Positions 51,765-61,709 of a DNA stretch of 64,000 nucleotides are shown in pieces. Every line of letters starts with the position of its first letter. Within the stretch, counting starts at the first letter, position 1. The stretch comes from Rhodospirillales bacterium (GTDB lineage: Bacteria > Pseudomonadota > Alphaproteobacteria > Rhodospirillales > Magnetospirillaceae). The position numbers and the translations under genes were made by a program. The DNA lies in contig JACFNC010000009.1 of the NCBI GenBank assembly GCA_019455065.1, positions 1 through 64,000 of the forward strand, written 5' to 3'. Under the pieces are notes generated by a model, which was given only the letters and a program-made list of their open reading frames with translations, made no database searches and was not told the DNA's origin.

Positions 51765-51793
51765 AAAAAATTGCCGGGCGCGAGGCCCGGCAA
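51765..51793 (-). terminator. Intrinsic terminator, minus strand
   Basis: TTGCCGGGC and GCCCGGCAA form a 9-bp stem with a 5-nt loop. On the minus strand it is followed by TTTTTT. It most likely ends the trxB-lysR transcript, about 205 nt after the LysR stop. Confidence 0.75.
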
Positions 51794-51998
51794 GTATCTT
51801 AACAGGGAGGCCCACGTCCGACGGACGAGGGAAGGGTCCGTGACCCGAAGCCGGGTGGGAACCCGGGGAATGGTGACGGGCGGAGGCCCATCAACATTCG
51901 ACAACTCTAATAAAACGCTATCCTGGCGAGAAAAACCACAAAAAAATAGTCGCTTCTGGCATGCGGATCGCGCATGGCGGCGCCGGTGCACCCGGGCG

Positions 51999-52889
51999 TT
52001 AATAGAGGGAGTCGTTGATCTTTCGGATCAGGAAATCGCGGAAGACGCCGATGCGCTTGGAATGGCGCAGTTCCTCGGGATAGACGAAGTAGGCGTCGAA
52101 GCTCGGCCCGCGCAATTCGGGGAGGATCTCGACCAACTGGCTGCCCTCGCGGCTCAGGTAGTCGGGAAGGGCCGCAACGCCCAAGCCGCTTTCGACCGCG
52201 CGGATGATCCCGTAAATGTTGTTCACCTTGAGCACGGGGCGCCGGGGCGCCTCCGGTCTGGCGCCGGCGTCGAGAAGCCAATTGACGTTGGCGGTGGGGG
52301 TTCGCGCCTCGTCGCCGAACACGATGATACTGTGCCGATCGAGGTCCTCGGCGGTCTTCGGCATTCCGTATTTCTTCAGGTATTCGGGGGCGGCGTAGAC
52401 CTTGTGGTGCATGGTCAGCAGATGCCGCTGCACCAGGTCGGGCTGACGCGGCGGCATCATGCGAATGGCGACGTCGGCCTGCCGCATCGACAAATCAAGC
52501 TCGGCGTCATCGAGGATGAGCGAGACCGTAATGTCGGGGTAGAGGTCGAGAAACTCGCGCATGCGCGGGGTCAGCCACAGCGAGCCGAAAGCGACCGTGG
52601 TGGTTATTTTGATCGGGCCCTGCGGGCGGTCCTTGCTGTCGGCGAGTTGCGCCTCGGTCATCGCGAGTTTGGCAAAGACCTCGCGCGCGGTGCGAAACAG
52701 AAGTTCCCCCTGCTCGGTCAGGATGAGCCCGCGTGCGTGGCGGTGGAACAGGGGGACGCGCAGCGTCTCCTCGAGCGCGCTGATCTGGCGGCTCACCGCC
52801 GACTGGCTCAAGTTCAATGCCTCGCCCGCGTGGGTGAAGCTGCCGGCTTCGGCGACCGCGTGAAATACGCGCAGCTTGTCCCAGTCCAT
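51999..52889 (-). CDS. LysR-family transcriptional regulator
   Basis: 296 residues. The N-terminal helix-turn-helix is clear (MDWDKLRVFHAVAEAGSFTH, AGEALNLSQSAVSRQISALE). The substrate-binding domain begins near residue 90 (GPIKITTTVAFGSLWLTPRM). I chose MDWDKLRVF at 52889 as the family start. It follows trxB by 40 nt on the same strand, so it is probably co-transcribed. It is not an obvious OxyR: the regulatory cysteines are absent, with no Cys in the domain. Target unknown. Confidence 0.88.
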   Translation of the reverse strand: MDWDKLRVFHAVAEAGSFTHAGEALNLSQSAVSRQISALEETLRVPLFHRHARGLILTEQGELLFRTAREVFAKLAMTEAQLADSKDRPQGPIKITTTVAFGSLWLTPRMREFLDLYPDITVSLILDDAELDLSMRQADVAIRMMPPRQPDLVQRHLLTMHHKVYAAPEYLKKYGMPKTAEDLDRHSIIVFGDEARTPTANVNWLLDAGARPEAPRRPVLKVNNIYGIIRAVESGLGVAALPDYLSREGSQLVEILPELRGPSFDAYFVYPEELRHSKRIGVFRDFLIRKINDSLY

Positions 52890-52929
52890 CACGTCGCGGA
52901 TCACCCCCACCCGGTTCGGCACGGTCGGT

Positions 52930-53919
<990 letters not shown>

Positions 53920-53944
53920 CTACTGAGCGATGTACAATAAGAAG

Positions 53945-54013
53945 GCCCGGCTGGAAGGGCAAGCCGGGCTTTGCGCCGCCATGGGAGTGAAGCGGGCCGG
54001 CGCCCGCTTCACT
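53945..54013 (-). terminator. Two hairpins between the peroxiredoxin and trxB genes
   Basis: Hairpin 1: AGTGAAGCGGG/CCCGCTTCACT, an 11-bp stem at 53986-54013, 9 nt after the peroxiredoxin stop. Hairpin 2: GCCCGGCT/AGCCGGGC at 53945-53969, followed on the minus strand by TTCTTATTG. Together they should terminate or attenuate transcription before trxB. Confidence 0.6.
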
Positions 54014-54022
54014 CGCGCAAAC

Positions 54023-54646
54023 TCACAGGGCTTCGGCGTGGGACGCCAGATACTTGGCGACCCCGTCCGGAGACGCCTCCATGCCCGCCTTGCCCTTGTT
54101 CCAGCCGGCGGGGCAAACTTCGCCATGCTCTTCATGAAATTGCAGGGCATCGACCATCCGCAAGGCCTCGTCGACGTTGCGGCCCAGCGGCAGGTCGTTG
54201 ACCACCTGATGGCGCACGATACCGGCGCGGTCGATCAGGAAGGTCCCGCGTAGCGCCACGCTGTCGTTGACCAGGACTCCATACGAGCGGGCGATCGCCT
54301 TGGTCAGGTCGGCGACCATGGGGAACCCCACCCTGCCCAGTCCGCCCTTATCCACCGGGGTGTTTTTCCAGGCCAAGTGCGTGAACTGGGAATCCACGCT
54401 CACCGCGACGACCTTGGTGTTGCGGTCGGCGAAGGCGGCCAGGCGATGGTCATGGGCCAGAATTTCCGACGGGCAGACGAACGTGAAGTCCAGCGGATAG
54501 AAGAACACCAGGCCGTAAGAGCCTTCGAGATGGCTGCGCAGGCTGAAATCGGCATTGATCTCGTTGTTGGGCATGACCGCGGGTGCGACGAAGTCCGGCG
54601 CGGGCCGGCCGACGAGGACGCTGGGGGCGGTGAAGGGTTCGTGCAT
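54023..54646 (-). CDS. Peroxiredoxin (AhpC/TSA, 2-Cys type)
   Basis: 207-residue thiol peroxidase. The peroxidatic Cys58 is in PLDFTFVCPSE and the resolving Cys178 in GEVCPAGWNKGK. DSQFTHLAWKNTP and ALRGTFLIDRAGIVRH are also family motifs. I chose MHEPFTAPS at 54646, preceded by AGGGAG. A sigma-70-like promoter lies at 54679-54708. It is followed by trxB, which could supply reducing power through thioredoxin. Confidence 0.93.
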   Translation of the reverse strand: MHEPFTAPSVLVGRPAPDFVAPAVMPNNEINADFSLRSHLEGSYGLVFFYPLDFTFVCPSEILAHDHRLAAFADRNTKVVAVSVDSQFTHLAWKNTPVDKGGLGRVGFPMVADLTKAIARSYGVLVNDSVALRGTFLIDRAGIVRHQVVNDLPLGRNVDEALRMVDALQFHEEHGEVCPAGWNKGKAGMEASPDGVAKYLASHAEAL

Positions 54647-54678
54647 ATGATTGGCTCCCTCTTCGGTTGTATGGACCC

Positions 54679-54708
54679 ATTCTAAGGGAGTAGAGGCTGT
54701 TCTTGCAA
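54679..54708 (-). promoter_or_regulatory. Promoter of the peroxiredoxin gene
   Basis: The minus strand has TTGCAA (54703-54708), an 18-nt spacer and TAGAAT (54679-54684). The predicted start is near 54672, 26 nt before the ATG. CTTGCAAG around the -35 is palindromic and could bind a regulator. Confidence 0.55.
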
Positions 54709-54837
54709 GTAGAATTATTACAAGCAGATATGCAACGCCATGATATAAGCCAAACCTTTTGCCAACACGTCCATCTATCACACGTCAGCCGCCGTTAATC
54801 GCAGCGGGGTCTTGGCGTGGCAGGCAGCGCATTGTAA

Positions 54838-54843
54838 TATAAT
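54838..54843 (+). promoter_or_regulatory. TATAAT -10 element of the Lrp-type gene
   Basis: A perfect TATAAT. No good -35 stands at 16-18 nt; TTGGCG is 20 nt upstream. The predicted transcript start is near 54850, which coincides with the first in-frame ATG and so favours the downstream ATG at 54877 as the translation start. Confidence 0.5.
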
Positions 54844-54876
54844 TTCGCGATGGGGGCGTCCGGAGAAAAATCCAAT

Positions 54877-55371
54877 ATGCAGCGCGTCAAGCTCGACCGC
54901 ATAGATCGTCGCATTCTCAACGACCTGCAGGCCAACGGTCGGATGACGAACGTCGATCTCGCGCGGCATGCCGGCATCTCGGCGCCGCCCTGCCTGCGGC
55001 GGGTGCGGGCGTTGGAGGAGGCCGGCTACATTCGCGGCTACCACGCCGACATCGACCCCGAGGCGCTGGGCTTCCACGTCACCGTCTTCGCGCATGTCGG
55101 TCTCAACAGCCAGGCCGAGGCCGATCTCAAGGCGTTCGAGCGGCTGGTCAATCAGTGGCCCGAGGTGCGCGAGTGCCACATGCTGGCTGGCGAAACAGAT
55201 TTCCTGCTGAAGGTCGTGGCCGCGGACTGGGACGCCTACCAGCGCTTCCTCACCACCAAGCTGACCGCCGCCCCCAACATCAGCCACGTCAAGTCGGCCC
55301 TGGCCATCCGCACGTCGAAGTCGCAACCCGGCGTTCCAGTCGAACTCGACGAGGAAGCGGAGCACGTCTGA
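54877..55371 (+). CDS. Lrp/AsnC-family transcriptional regulator
   Basis: 164 residues. The helix-turn-helix (ILNDLQANGRMTNVDLARHA, GISAPPCLRRVRALEEAGYI) and the C-terminal RAM ligand-binding domain (about 65-145; ECHMLAGETDFLLKVVAADW) are complete. I chose MQRVKLDRIDRR at 54877, with GGAGA upstream; an ATG at 54850 would coincide with the predicted transcript start. Divergent from the peroxiredoxin gene, convergent with greA. Ligand unknown, probably an amino acid. Confidence 0.9.
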   Translation: MQRVKLDRIDRRILNDLQANGRMTNVDLARHAGISAPPCLRRVRALEEAGYIRGYHADIDPEALGFHVTVFAHVGLNSQAEADLKAFERLVNQWPEVRECHMLAGETDFLLKVVAADWDAYQRFLTTKLTAAPNISHVKSALAIRTSKSQPGVPVELDEEAEHV

Positions 55372-55376
55372 CGCGG

Positions 55377-55850
55377 TCAGCTGTAGCGAACGTCCACGAT
55401 TTCGTAGGATTTCGAGCCGCCCGGGGTGCTCACCTCGACGGAGTCGCCGATGTGCTTGCCGATCAGGGCGCGGGCTAGAGGCGAATGCACCGATAGGCGG
55501 CCGGAGCGAATTTCGGCCTCATGGGCGCCGACGATCTGATAGACGGCCTCGTCGTCGGTGTCCTCGTCCGCCAGGGTCACGACGGCGCCGAAGCGCACGA
55601 TGTCGCCCGACAGCTGGCTGATGTCGATCACCTGGGCACGGCTGATGATGTCTTCCAACTCGGCGACGCGCCCCTCGATGAAGCTCTGCCTCTCGCGGGC
55701 CGCATGGTATTCGGCGTTCTCGGAGAGATCGCCATGTTCCCTGGCTTCGGCGATGGCGCGGATAACCGCCGGCCGCTCCACCGTCTTCAGACTCTTCAAT
55801 TCTTCCTCCAGCCGGGCCAAGCCGGCTGCGGTCATCGGAATCTTTTCCAT
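55377..55850 (-). CDS. greA: Transcription elongation factor GreA
   Basis: 157 residues. It rescues backtracked RNA polymerase by stimulating transcript cleavage. The N-terminal coiled coil carries the tip acidic residues ([20 protein letters not shown]). The C-terminal FKBP-like domain ends [20 protein letters not shown]. It lies 118 nt after carB on the same strand, a common alphaproteobacterial order. Confidence 0.96.
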   Translation of the reverse strand: MEKIPMTAAGLARLEEELKSLKTVERPAVIRAIAEAREHGDLSENAEYHAARERQSFIEGRVAELEDIISRAQVIDISQLSGDIVRFGAVVTLADEDTDDEAVYQIVGAHEAEIRSGRLSVHSPLARALIGKHIGDSVEVSTPGGSKSYEIVDVRYS

Positions 55851-55968
55851 CCGGAAACCCCGATCAGTGTAGGCGAGGGGCCGGCATGGACAGCCGGCCG
55901 CTGGGACTGAAATTACCGGTCATAGAATACGACCGGCTGGCGGTCGCATCAAGGCCGGTTCCTTCCGG

Positions 55969-58900
55969 TCAGAAAGCACCGCCGAAGTACGACTGCAATG
56001 GGGCCACGTCCAGCCCCCCGGCCTTCAGGGCCTCGATGGCGCCGACGGCGGCGCGCGCCCCGGCCAGGGTGGTGTAATGGGGGATGTTGTGGGTCAGGGC
56101 GGTGCGCCGGATGCTGAAGCTGTCGGCCACCGCCTGCGCGCCCTCGGTGGTGTTGAAAACGAGCTGGACCTCGCCGCTCATCATGGCGTCGACGCAGTGC
56201 GGGCGGCCCTCCAGCACCTTGTTGACGCTGCGAACCTCGAGGCCGTGCTGGCGCAAATAGGCCGCGGTCCCCGAGGTGGCGATGAGCGTGAAGCCCATGT
56301 CGATCAGGCGCCGCCCGAGCGGCACGGTCGCCGCCTTGTCGCCGTCCTTGACCGAGACGAAGACCGTGCCCGCGTCCGGCAGGCGCACTCCGGCGCCCAA
56401 CTGCGACTTGGCGAAGGCGCGGTGGAAGTTGCTGTCGATGCCCATGACCTCGCCGGTGGATTTCATCTCCGGCCCCAGGATGATGTCGACGCCGGCGAAG
56501 CGTGCGAAGGGGAACACCGCCTCCTTGACGGCAACGTGCTGGAACGGCCGCTCCTCGAGCCCGAACGAGGCCAGGCGCTCGCCGGCCATCACGCGGGCGG
56601 CGATCTTGGCGATCGGCACGCCCGTCGCCTTGGCGACGAAGGGCACCGTGCGGCTGGCGCGCGGGTTGACTTCGAGAATGAAGATCTCGCCATCCTTGAT
56701 GGCGAACTGGATATTCATCAATCCGACAACGTTCAGACCCTTGGCCAGGGCCACCGTCTGCCGCTTGAGTTCGGCCAGGACCGGCGCCGGCAGCGAGTAG
56801 GGCGGCAGCGAGCAGGCGGAGTCGCCGGAATGGATGCCGGCTTCCTCGATGTGCTGCATGATGCCGGCGACGAACACGTCCGTGCCGTCGGCCAGGGCGT
56901 CGACGTCGACCTCGACGGCGTCGCGCAGATAGCTGTCGATCAGTACCGGATTGTTGCCGGTGACCACCACCGCTTCGCGCATGTAGCGCTCGAGGCCCTC
57001 GACGTCGTGGACGATCTGCATGGCCCGCCCGCCGAGAACGTAGGAGGGGCGGATGACCACCGGATAGCCGATCTCCTCGGCCACCTTGCGGGCCTCGTCG
57101 AGCGACCGCGCGGTGCCGTTTTCCGGCTGGCGCAGGTTGAGGCGCCGCAGCAGGTTCTGGAACCGCTCGCGGTCCTCGGCCAGGTCGATGGCGTCGGGCG
57201 AGGTGCCGAGAATGGGGATTTCGGCCCGCTCCAGCGCCGCCGCCAGCTTGAGCGGCGTTTGGCCGCCGAACTGCACGATCACCCCGAGCACACGGCCCTT
57301 GCGCTGCTCGACGCGCACCAGGTCGATCACCGTCTCGGCGGTCAGCGGCTCGAAATACAGCCGGTCCGAGGTGTCGTAGTCGGTCGAGACGGTTTCCGGG
57401 TTGCAGTTGACCATGATGGTCTCGTACCCCGCCTCGCTCAGCGAATAGGCGGCGTGCACGCAGCAATAGTCGAATTCGATGCCCTGGCCGATGCGGTTGG
57501 GGCCGCCGCCCAGGATCACCACCTTGTCGCGGTCGCCGGGATCGGCCTCGCACTCCGCCGCGGCGATGCCGTCGCCCTCGTAGCAGGAATACATATAAGG
57601 CGTGCGCGACGGGAACTCGGCGGCGCAGGTGTCGATGCGCTTGAACACGGGCTTGACGTTCAGCACCTCGCGGCGGAACGCCGTCTCGACCACGGTTTTC
57701 CCCGAAAGCTGGGCCAAACGCTCGTCCGAGAAGCCCATCTTCTTGAGCCGCAACATCCCCGGCGCGTCGATGGGAAGACCCTTCCGTCGCACTTCGTCCT
57801 CGGCCTTTACGATTTCCTCGATCTGGCGCAGGAACCAGCGGTCGTAGCTGCACACGGCGTGCACTTCGTCGACTCTGAAGCCGCAGCGAAAGGCCTGGGC
57901 GATGACCAGCAGCCGGTCCGCGCGCGGCTGGCTCAAAGCGGCGCGCACGGCATCCGGGTTGGCCCCGCCGGCGGCTCCCGGTATCTCCACCTCGTTCAAG
58001 CCGGTCAGGCCGGTTTCCATCGACCGCAAACCCTTTTGCAGGCTTTCCTGGAAGGTGCGGCCAATGCTCATCGCCTCGCCGACCGACTTCATCGAGGTGG
58101 TCAGCAACGGGTCGGCGCCCGGGAACTTTTCGAAGGTGAAACGGGGAATCTTGGTGACGACGTAGTCGATGGTCGGCTCGAACGACGCCGGCGTGACCCC
58201 GGTGATGTCGTTCGGCAGTTCGTCGAGCGTGTAGCCGACGGCCAGTTTGGCGGCGATCTTGGCGATGGGGAAACCGGTCGCCTTCGAAGCCAGGGCCGAC
58301 GAGCGCGAGACGCGCGGGTTCATCTCGATCACCACCATGCGGCCGTCGGCCGGATTGACGGCGAACTGGACATTCGAGCCCCCGGTGTCGACGCCGATCT
58401 CGCGCAGCACCGCGATCGAGGCGTTGCGCATGATCTGGTATTCCTTGTCGGTCAGCGTCAGCGCCGGCGCCACGGTGATGGAATCGCCGGTATGCACGCC
58501 CATGGGGTCGACGTTTTCGATCGAGCAGACGATGATGCAGTTGTCGTGGCGGTCGCGCACGACCTCCATCTCGTATTCCTTCCAGCCCAGGACCGATTCC
58601 TCGACCAGCACCTGGTTCACCGGCGAGGCGGCCAGACCGCCTGCGACGATCTGATTGTATTCCTCGGCGTTGTAGGCGATGCCGCCGCCGGTTCCGGCCA
58701 GGGTGAAGGACGGGCGGATTATCAGCGGCAGGCCGATCTCGGCCAGGGCCTCGCGGGCTTCGACCATGTCGTGGACCAGCCGGCTTTTCGGCGATTCCAG
58801 CCCGATCTTGTCCATCGCCTCGCGGAACAGCAGCCGGTCCTCGGCCTTGGCGATGACGTCGCGCTTCGCCGCGATCATCTCCACGCCCAGCCGATCGAGC

Positions 58901-59220
58901 GTGCCGTCGTCGGCCAGCGCCATGGCGGTGTTGAGCGCGGTCTGGCCGCCCATCGTCGGCAGCAGGGCGTCGGGGCGTTCCTTCTCGAGGATGCGGGCGA
59001 CGATCTCCGGCGTGATCGGCTCGACATAGGTGGCGTCGGCCAGATTTGGGTCGGTCATGATGGTCGCCGGATTCGAGTTGACCAGGATGACCCTGTACCC
59101 CTCCTCGCGCAGCGCCTTGCAGGCCTGAACCCCCGAATAATCGAACTCGCAGGCCTGCCCGATGACGATGGGCCCGGCCCCGATGATCATGATGGACTTG
59201 ATGTCGGTGCGTTTCGGCAT
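55969..59220 (-). CDS. carB: Carbamoyl-phosphate synthase large subunit
   Basis: 1083 residues. It makes carbamoyl phosphate for arginine and pyrimidines from bicarbonate, ammonia (from CarA) and two ATP. Two ATP-grasp halves are seen: residues about 1-400 ([40 protein letters not shown]) and about 550-930 ([40 protein letters not shown]). The MGS-like allosteric domain is at the C-terminus ([20 protein letters not shown]). It should follow carA directly but is separated from it by the GxxExxY element. Confidence 0.97.
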   Translation of the reverse strand: MPKRTDIKSIMIIGAGPIVIGQACEFDYSGVQACKALREEGYRVILVNSNPATIMTDPNLADATYVEPITPEIVARILEKERPDALLPTMGGQTALNTAMALADDGTLDRLGVEMIAAKRDVIAKAEDRLLFREAMDKIGLESPKSRLVHDMVEAREALAEIGLPLIIRPSFTLAGTGGGIAYNAEEYNQIVAGGLAASPVNQVLVEESVLGWKEYEMEVVRDRHDNCIIVCSIENVDPMGVHTGDSITVAPALTLTDKEYQIMRNASIAVLREIGVDTGGSNVQFAVNPADGRMVVIEMNPRVSRSSALASKATGFPIAKIAAKLAVGYTLDELPNDITGVTPASFEPTIDYVVTKIPRFTFEKFPGADPLLTTSMKSVGEAMSIGRTFQESLQKGLRSMETGLTGLNEVEIPGAAGGANPDAVRAALSQPRADRLLVIAQAFRCGFRVDEVHAVCSYDRWFLRQIEEIVKAEDEVRRKGLPIDAPGMLRLKKMGFSDERLAQLSGKTVVETAFRREVLNVKPVFKRIDTCAAEFPSRTPYMYSCYEGDGIAAAECEADPGDRDKVVILGGGPNRIGQGIEFDYCCVHAAYSLSEAGYETIMVNCNPETVSTDYDTSDRLYFEPLTAETVIDLVRVEQRKGRVLGVIVQFGGQTPLKLAAALERAEIPILGTSPDAIDLAEDRERFQNLLRRLNLRQPENGTARSLDEARKVAEEIGYPVVIRPSYVLGGRAMQIVHDVEGLERYMREAVVVTGNNPVLIDSYLRDAVEVDVDALADGTDVFVAGIMQHIEEAGIHSGDSACSLPPYSLPAPVLAELKRQTVALAKGLNVVGLMNIQFAIKDGEIFILEVNPRASRTVPFVAKATGVPIAKIAARVMAGERLASFGLEERPFQHVAVKEAVFPFARFAGVDIILGPEMKSTGEVMGIDSNFHRAFAKSQLGAGVRLPDAGTVFVSVKDGDKAATVPLGRRLIDMGFTLIATSGTAAYLRQHGLEVRSVNKVLEGRPHCVDAMMSGEVQLVFNTTEGAQAVADSFSIRRTALTHNIPHYTTLAGARAAVGAIEALKAGGLDVAPLQSYFGGAF

Positions 59221-59253
59221 TTGCTGCGGGCTCGACTAGTGAGTGGCGTTAAG

Positions 59254-59295
59254 TTAACCACAGAGGCACAGAGACACGGAGAAAGCACAGAGGGG
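59254..59295 (+). repeat. Left 42-bp terminal inverted repeat of the GxxExxY element
   Basis: Starts TTAACCACAGAGGCACAGAG and contains four CACAGAG-type units, one degenerate (CACGGAG). Partner of 59701-59742. It lies between the GxxExxY stop codon and carB, so it is part of any carA-carB read-through mRNA. Confidence 0.85.
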
Positions 59296-59297
59296 CG

Positions 59298-59672
59298 CTA
59301 CAAGACCACCCGCCTGATTCCATCTTTCAAAACCGCTGTATGGAAATTCATCAGCAGCCCGGCGCGGATGCCGCTGAGTTTCAGATAGGTCAATAGCTGC
59401 GCCTGATGCAGCGGCAGCAAGGTTTCAACGGTCTTCAACTCGATCACCAATTTGGCATCCACCACGATGTCCATGCGGTAGGCGACGTCCAGATGGACGG
59501 TCTTATAGACCACGGGCAGGGGCACTTGTCGACCGAAAGACAGCCCAGCCTGCTCAAGTTCGTAGGCCAGGCATCGTTCGTACGCCGATTCAAGAAGACC
59601 GGGCCCTAGGGCCCGGTGAACCTCAATGGCGAGGCCAATCACTCTGTCGGATAGTGGATCCCGTTCCATCAA
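59298..59672 (-). CDS. GxxExxY-family protein (PD-(D/E)XK nuclease-like)
   Basis: 124 residues. The family-naming motif is GPGLLESAYERC (G-x-x-E-x-x-Y, about residues 23-34). A PD-(D/E)XK-type core follows: MDIVVDAKLVIELK has the Asp and the E-x-K expected of the nuclease superfamily. LPLHQAQLLTYLKLSGIRAG and LLMNFHTAVLKDGIRRVV complete the pattern. The family is widespread in bacteria and archaea, without an established function that I know of. It is encoded in the same direction as car and framed tightly by inverted repeats, so it is likely to be the cargo or engine of a small mobile element. Confidence 0.85.
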   Translation of the reverse strand: MMERDPLSDRVIGLAIEVHRALGPGLLESAYERCLAYELEQAGLSFGRQVPLPVVYKTVHLDVAYRMDIVVDAKLVIELKTVETLLPLHQAQLLTYLKLSGIRAGLLMNFHTAVLKDGIRRVVL

Positions 59673-59700
59673 GGTCCTGCGCCGTTCGCGCCTCTTCCTT

Positions 59701-59742
59701 CGCCTCTGTGACTTCTCTTTGTCTCTGTGCCTCTGTGGTTAA
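59701..59742 (-). repeat. Right 42-bp terminal inverted repeat of the GxxExxY element
   Basis: On the minus strand it reads TTAACCACAGAGGCACAGAG and onward, differing from the left arm at 5 of 42 positions. It begins 24 bp after the carA stop. Confidence 0.85.
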
Positions 59743-59766
59743 GCGGCCTACCCGGCAGCGACCAGA

Positions 59767-60957
59767 TCACCGCTTTGCCGCGCCCATCGTCTCGATGAAC
59801 CGCTCGAACAAGTAATGGCTGTCCTGCGGGCCGGGGCTGGCTTCCGGGTGGTACTGCACCGAGAAGATCGGCCGGCCCTCGACCGCCAAGCCCTCCAGCG
59901 AGCCGTCGAACAGCGAGCGGTGGCTGGCCGTCACGCCGGCCGGCAGGCTCGCCTCGTCGACGACGAAGCCGTGGTTCTGGCTGGTGATCTCGACCCGGCC
60001 GGTAGCCAGGTCCTTGACCGGGTGGTTGGCACCCCGGTGTCCGATCTCCATCTTGCGCGTCCTGGCACCCAGGGCCAGCGCGAGGATCTGATGCCCGAGA
60101 CAGATGCCGAACAGCGGCAACCCGGCGTCGACCAGCGTGCGGACCACCGGTACCGCGTACTCGCCCGTGGCGGCGGGGTCGCCCGGGCCGTTCGACAGGA
60201 ACACGCCGTCCGGCGCGTGGCGCAGGATGTCGTCGGCTCCGGCCGTGGCGGGGACTACCGTCACCCGGCAACCGGCCGCGGCGAGGCAGCGCAAGATGTT
60301 GTGCTTGGCGCCGTAGTCGACGGCGACGACGTGAAAGCGCGCATCGGTCTGCCGGCCGTAACCTTGCCCCAACGCCCAAGTGGTTTCGTCCCATTCATGG
60401 GTCTGGCGGCAGGTCACCTCCTTGGCAAGGTCCATCCCCTCGAGGCCCGGCCAGTCACGCGCCATTTCCCACAAGGCAGGCAGGTCGAAGGTGCCGTCGG
60501 GGGCGTGGCAAAGAACGCCGTTGGGGGCTCCGCCGTCGCGGATTCGGCGGGTCAGCCGTCGCGTGTCGATGCCGGCGGCGCCAACCATGCCATGCGACTT
60601 CAGCCAGCCGTCGAGGTGGGCGACGGCGCGCCAGTTGCTCGGCTGGGTGATGTCGGCGCGAAGAATGCAGCCGCGGGCGGCCGGGGTGATGGTTTCGACG
60701 TCCTCGCGGTTGGTGCCCACGTTGCCGATGTGGGGGAAGGTGAAGGTGATCACCTGGCCCGCATAGGAGGGGTCGGTCAGCACCTCCTGATAACCGGTCA
60801 TCGAGGTGTTGAACACCACCTCGCCCACCGAGGCGCCGGCCGCGCCGACGCCATGCCCCCATATCACCGTGCCGTCGGCCAGGACGAGCGCCGCTGTGGC
60901 TCCCGGAGGACGCTGGCGTTGCAGTATCGACTCCGGGATCGCTTGTTCGTTCGGCAT
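59767..60957 (-). CDS. carA: Carbamoyl-phosphate synthase small (glutaminase) subunit
   Basis: 396 residues. It hydrolyses glutamine and channels ammonia to CarB. The N-terminal domain has VVFNTSMTGYQEVLTDPSYA and TFTFPHIGNVGTN. The class I glutaminase domain has nucleophile Cys in LFGICLGHQILALALG and the His/Glu pair in SVQYHPEASPGPQDS. I chose MPNEQAIPES at 60957 because GAAGG lies 6 nt upstream; the ATG at 60963 overlaps that site. Confidence 0.96.
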   Translation of the reverse strand: MPNEQAIPESILQRQRPPGATAALVLADGTVIWGHGVGAAGASVGEVVFNTSMTGYQEVLTDPSYAGQVITFTFPHIGNVGTNREDVETITPAARGCILRADITQPSNWRAVAHLDGWLKSHGMVGAAGIDTRRLTRRIRDGGAPNGVLCHAPDGTFDLPALWEMARDWPGLEGMDLAKEVTCRQTHEWDETTWALGQGYGRQTDARFHVVAVDYGAKHNILRCLAAAGCRVTVVPATAGADDILRHAPDGVFLSNGPGDPAATGEYAVPVVRTLVDAGLPLFGICLGHQILALALGARTRKMEIGHRGANHPVKDLATGRVEITSQNHGFVVDEASLPAGVTASHRSLFDGSLEGLAVEGRPIFSVQYHPEASPGPQDSHYLFERFIETMGAAKR

Positions 60958-61232
60958 GGCCATCCTTCAACGCTCGACGGGCGGAGATCGCTCTCCGGAG
61001 CCTACCGCGCACCAGACCTCAGCGCCGCCGGGGGCGGCGCTTGCGCAAGGTATCGGGCACGTTCCGAATGGCGGTGGGCAAATTGCGGAGTAAATAAGCA
61101 AATCCCCCCCGTCCGTCAAGCTTCGTGGACCGAGATCGCACGGGCCAAGTCAAGCGTCGCGGCGGCCGTCATTTGCCTTGCGTCACCTTTTCCGGTAACG
61201 TCTCTCTCCCTCCGCAGATACTGGGGAAAACA

Positions 61233-61691
61233 ATGTTGCGAGCACGCCTGAACGATTCGCTCAAGGCGGCGATGCTGGCCAAGGACGCCCGCACCGTATC
61301 CACCGTCCGCCTGATCCTGGCCGCCCTCAAGGACCGTGATATCGCCGGGCGGACCAAGGGGCAGACGGACGGCATCAGCGACGACGAAATCCTCCAGATG
61401 CTGCAGTCGATGATGAAGCAGCGTCGCGAGAGCATCGCGCTTTACGAACAGGGCGGCAGGCTGGAACTGGCGCAGCAGGAAGCCGAGGAAATCGAGATCA
61501 TCGAGCGCTTCCTGCCCAAGCAGCTTACCGACGAGGAATTGGCCCAAAGCGTGGCCGACACCATCGCCGAGCTGGGGGCGGGCGGACTCAAGGACATGGG
61601 CCGCGTAATGGCGACCTTGCGCGAGCGCTTTGCCGGGCGAATGGATTTCGCCAAGGCCAGCGCCGTGGCGAAACGGCAGTTGGGGGGCTGA
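61233..61691 (+). CDS. yqeY: GatB/YqeY-domain protein
   Basis: 152 residues. Family features are LNDSLKAAMLAKDARTVSTV, LRLILAAL-like helix, MKQRRESIALYEQGGRLELA and IIERFLPKQLTDEEL, ending MDFAKASAVAKRQLGG. YqeY resembles the tRNA-binding tail of GatB; its role is uncertain. I chose the ATG at 61233, with GGGGAAAA upstream. It is 18 nt before dnaG, a frequent alphaproteobacterial neighbour of the primase operon. Confidence 0.9.
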   Translation: MLRARLNDSLKAAMLAKDARTVSTVRLILAALKDRDIAGRTKGQTDGISDDEILQMLQSMMKQRRESIALYEQGGRLELAQQEAEEIEIIERFLPKQLTDEELAQSVADTIAELGAGGLKDMGRVMATLRERFAGRMDFAKASAVAKRQLGG

Positions 61692-61709
61692 CCGGCTCGG
61701 CCGTCGGCG

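Larger units (their letters stand above)
59254..59742. mobile_element. 489-bp inverted-repeat element carrying a GxxExxY gene, inserted in the carA-carB gap
   Basis: The ends are 42-bp inverted repeats (59254-59295 and 59701-59742), identical at 37 of 42 positions, with the outer 23 bp perfect (TTAACCACAGAGGCACAGAG and 3 more). Each arm consists of 8-bp units of the form CACAGAGR repeated three times plus a fourth after a 3-nt gap. The only gene fills the interior: its stop is 2 bp from one repeat and its start 28 bp from the other. Removing the element would leave carA and carB 57 bp apart. No transposase and no clear target duplication. Confidence 0.7.

Noticed and set aside
54850-54876. 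Upstream ATG as the start of the Lrp-type regulator
   Set aside because: It coincides with the transcript start expected from the TATAAT at 54838-54843, and the Lrp family begins near the downstream Met.
59254-59295. CRISPR or simple tandem array from the CACAGAG units
   Set aside because: Units are 8 bp with no spacers, only four copies per arm, and mirrored on the far side of a gene. They fit terminal inverted repeats better.
56077-59388. Open frame of about 1100 codons on the strand opposite carB
   Set aside because: carB is certain by motifs over its full length. The opposite frame is open only because GC-rich codon bias suppresses stops, and its translation is low-complexity His/Asp/Gly/Val.
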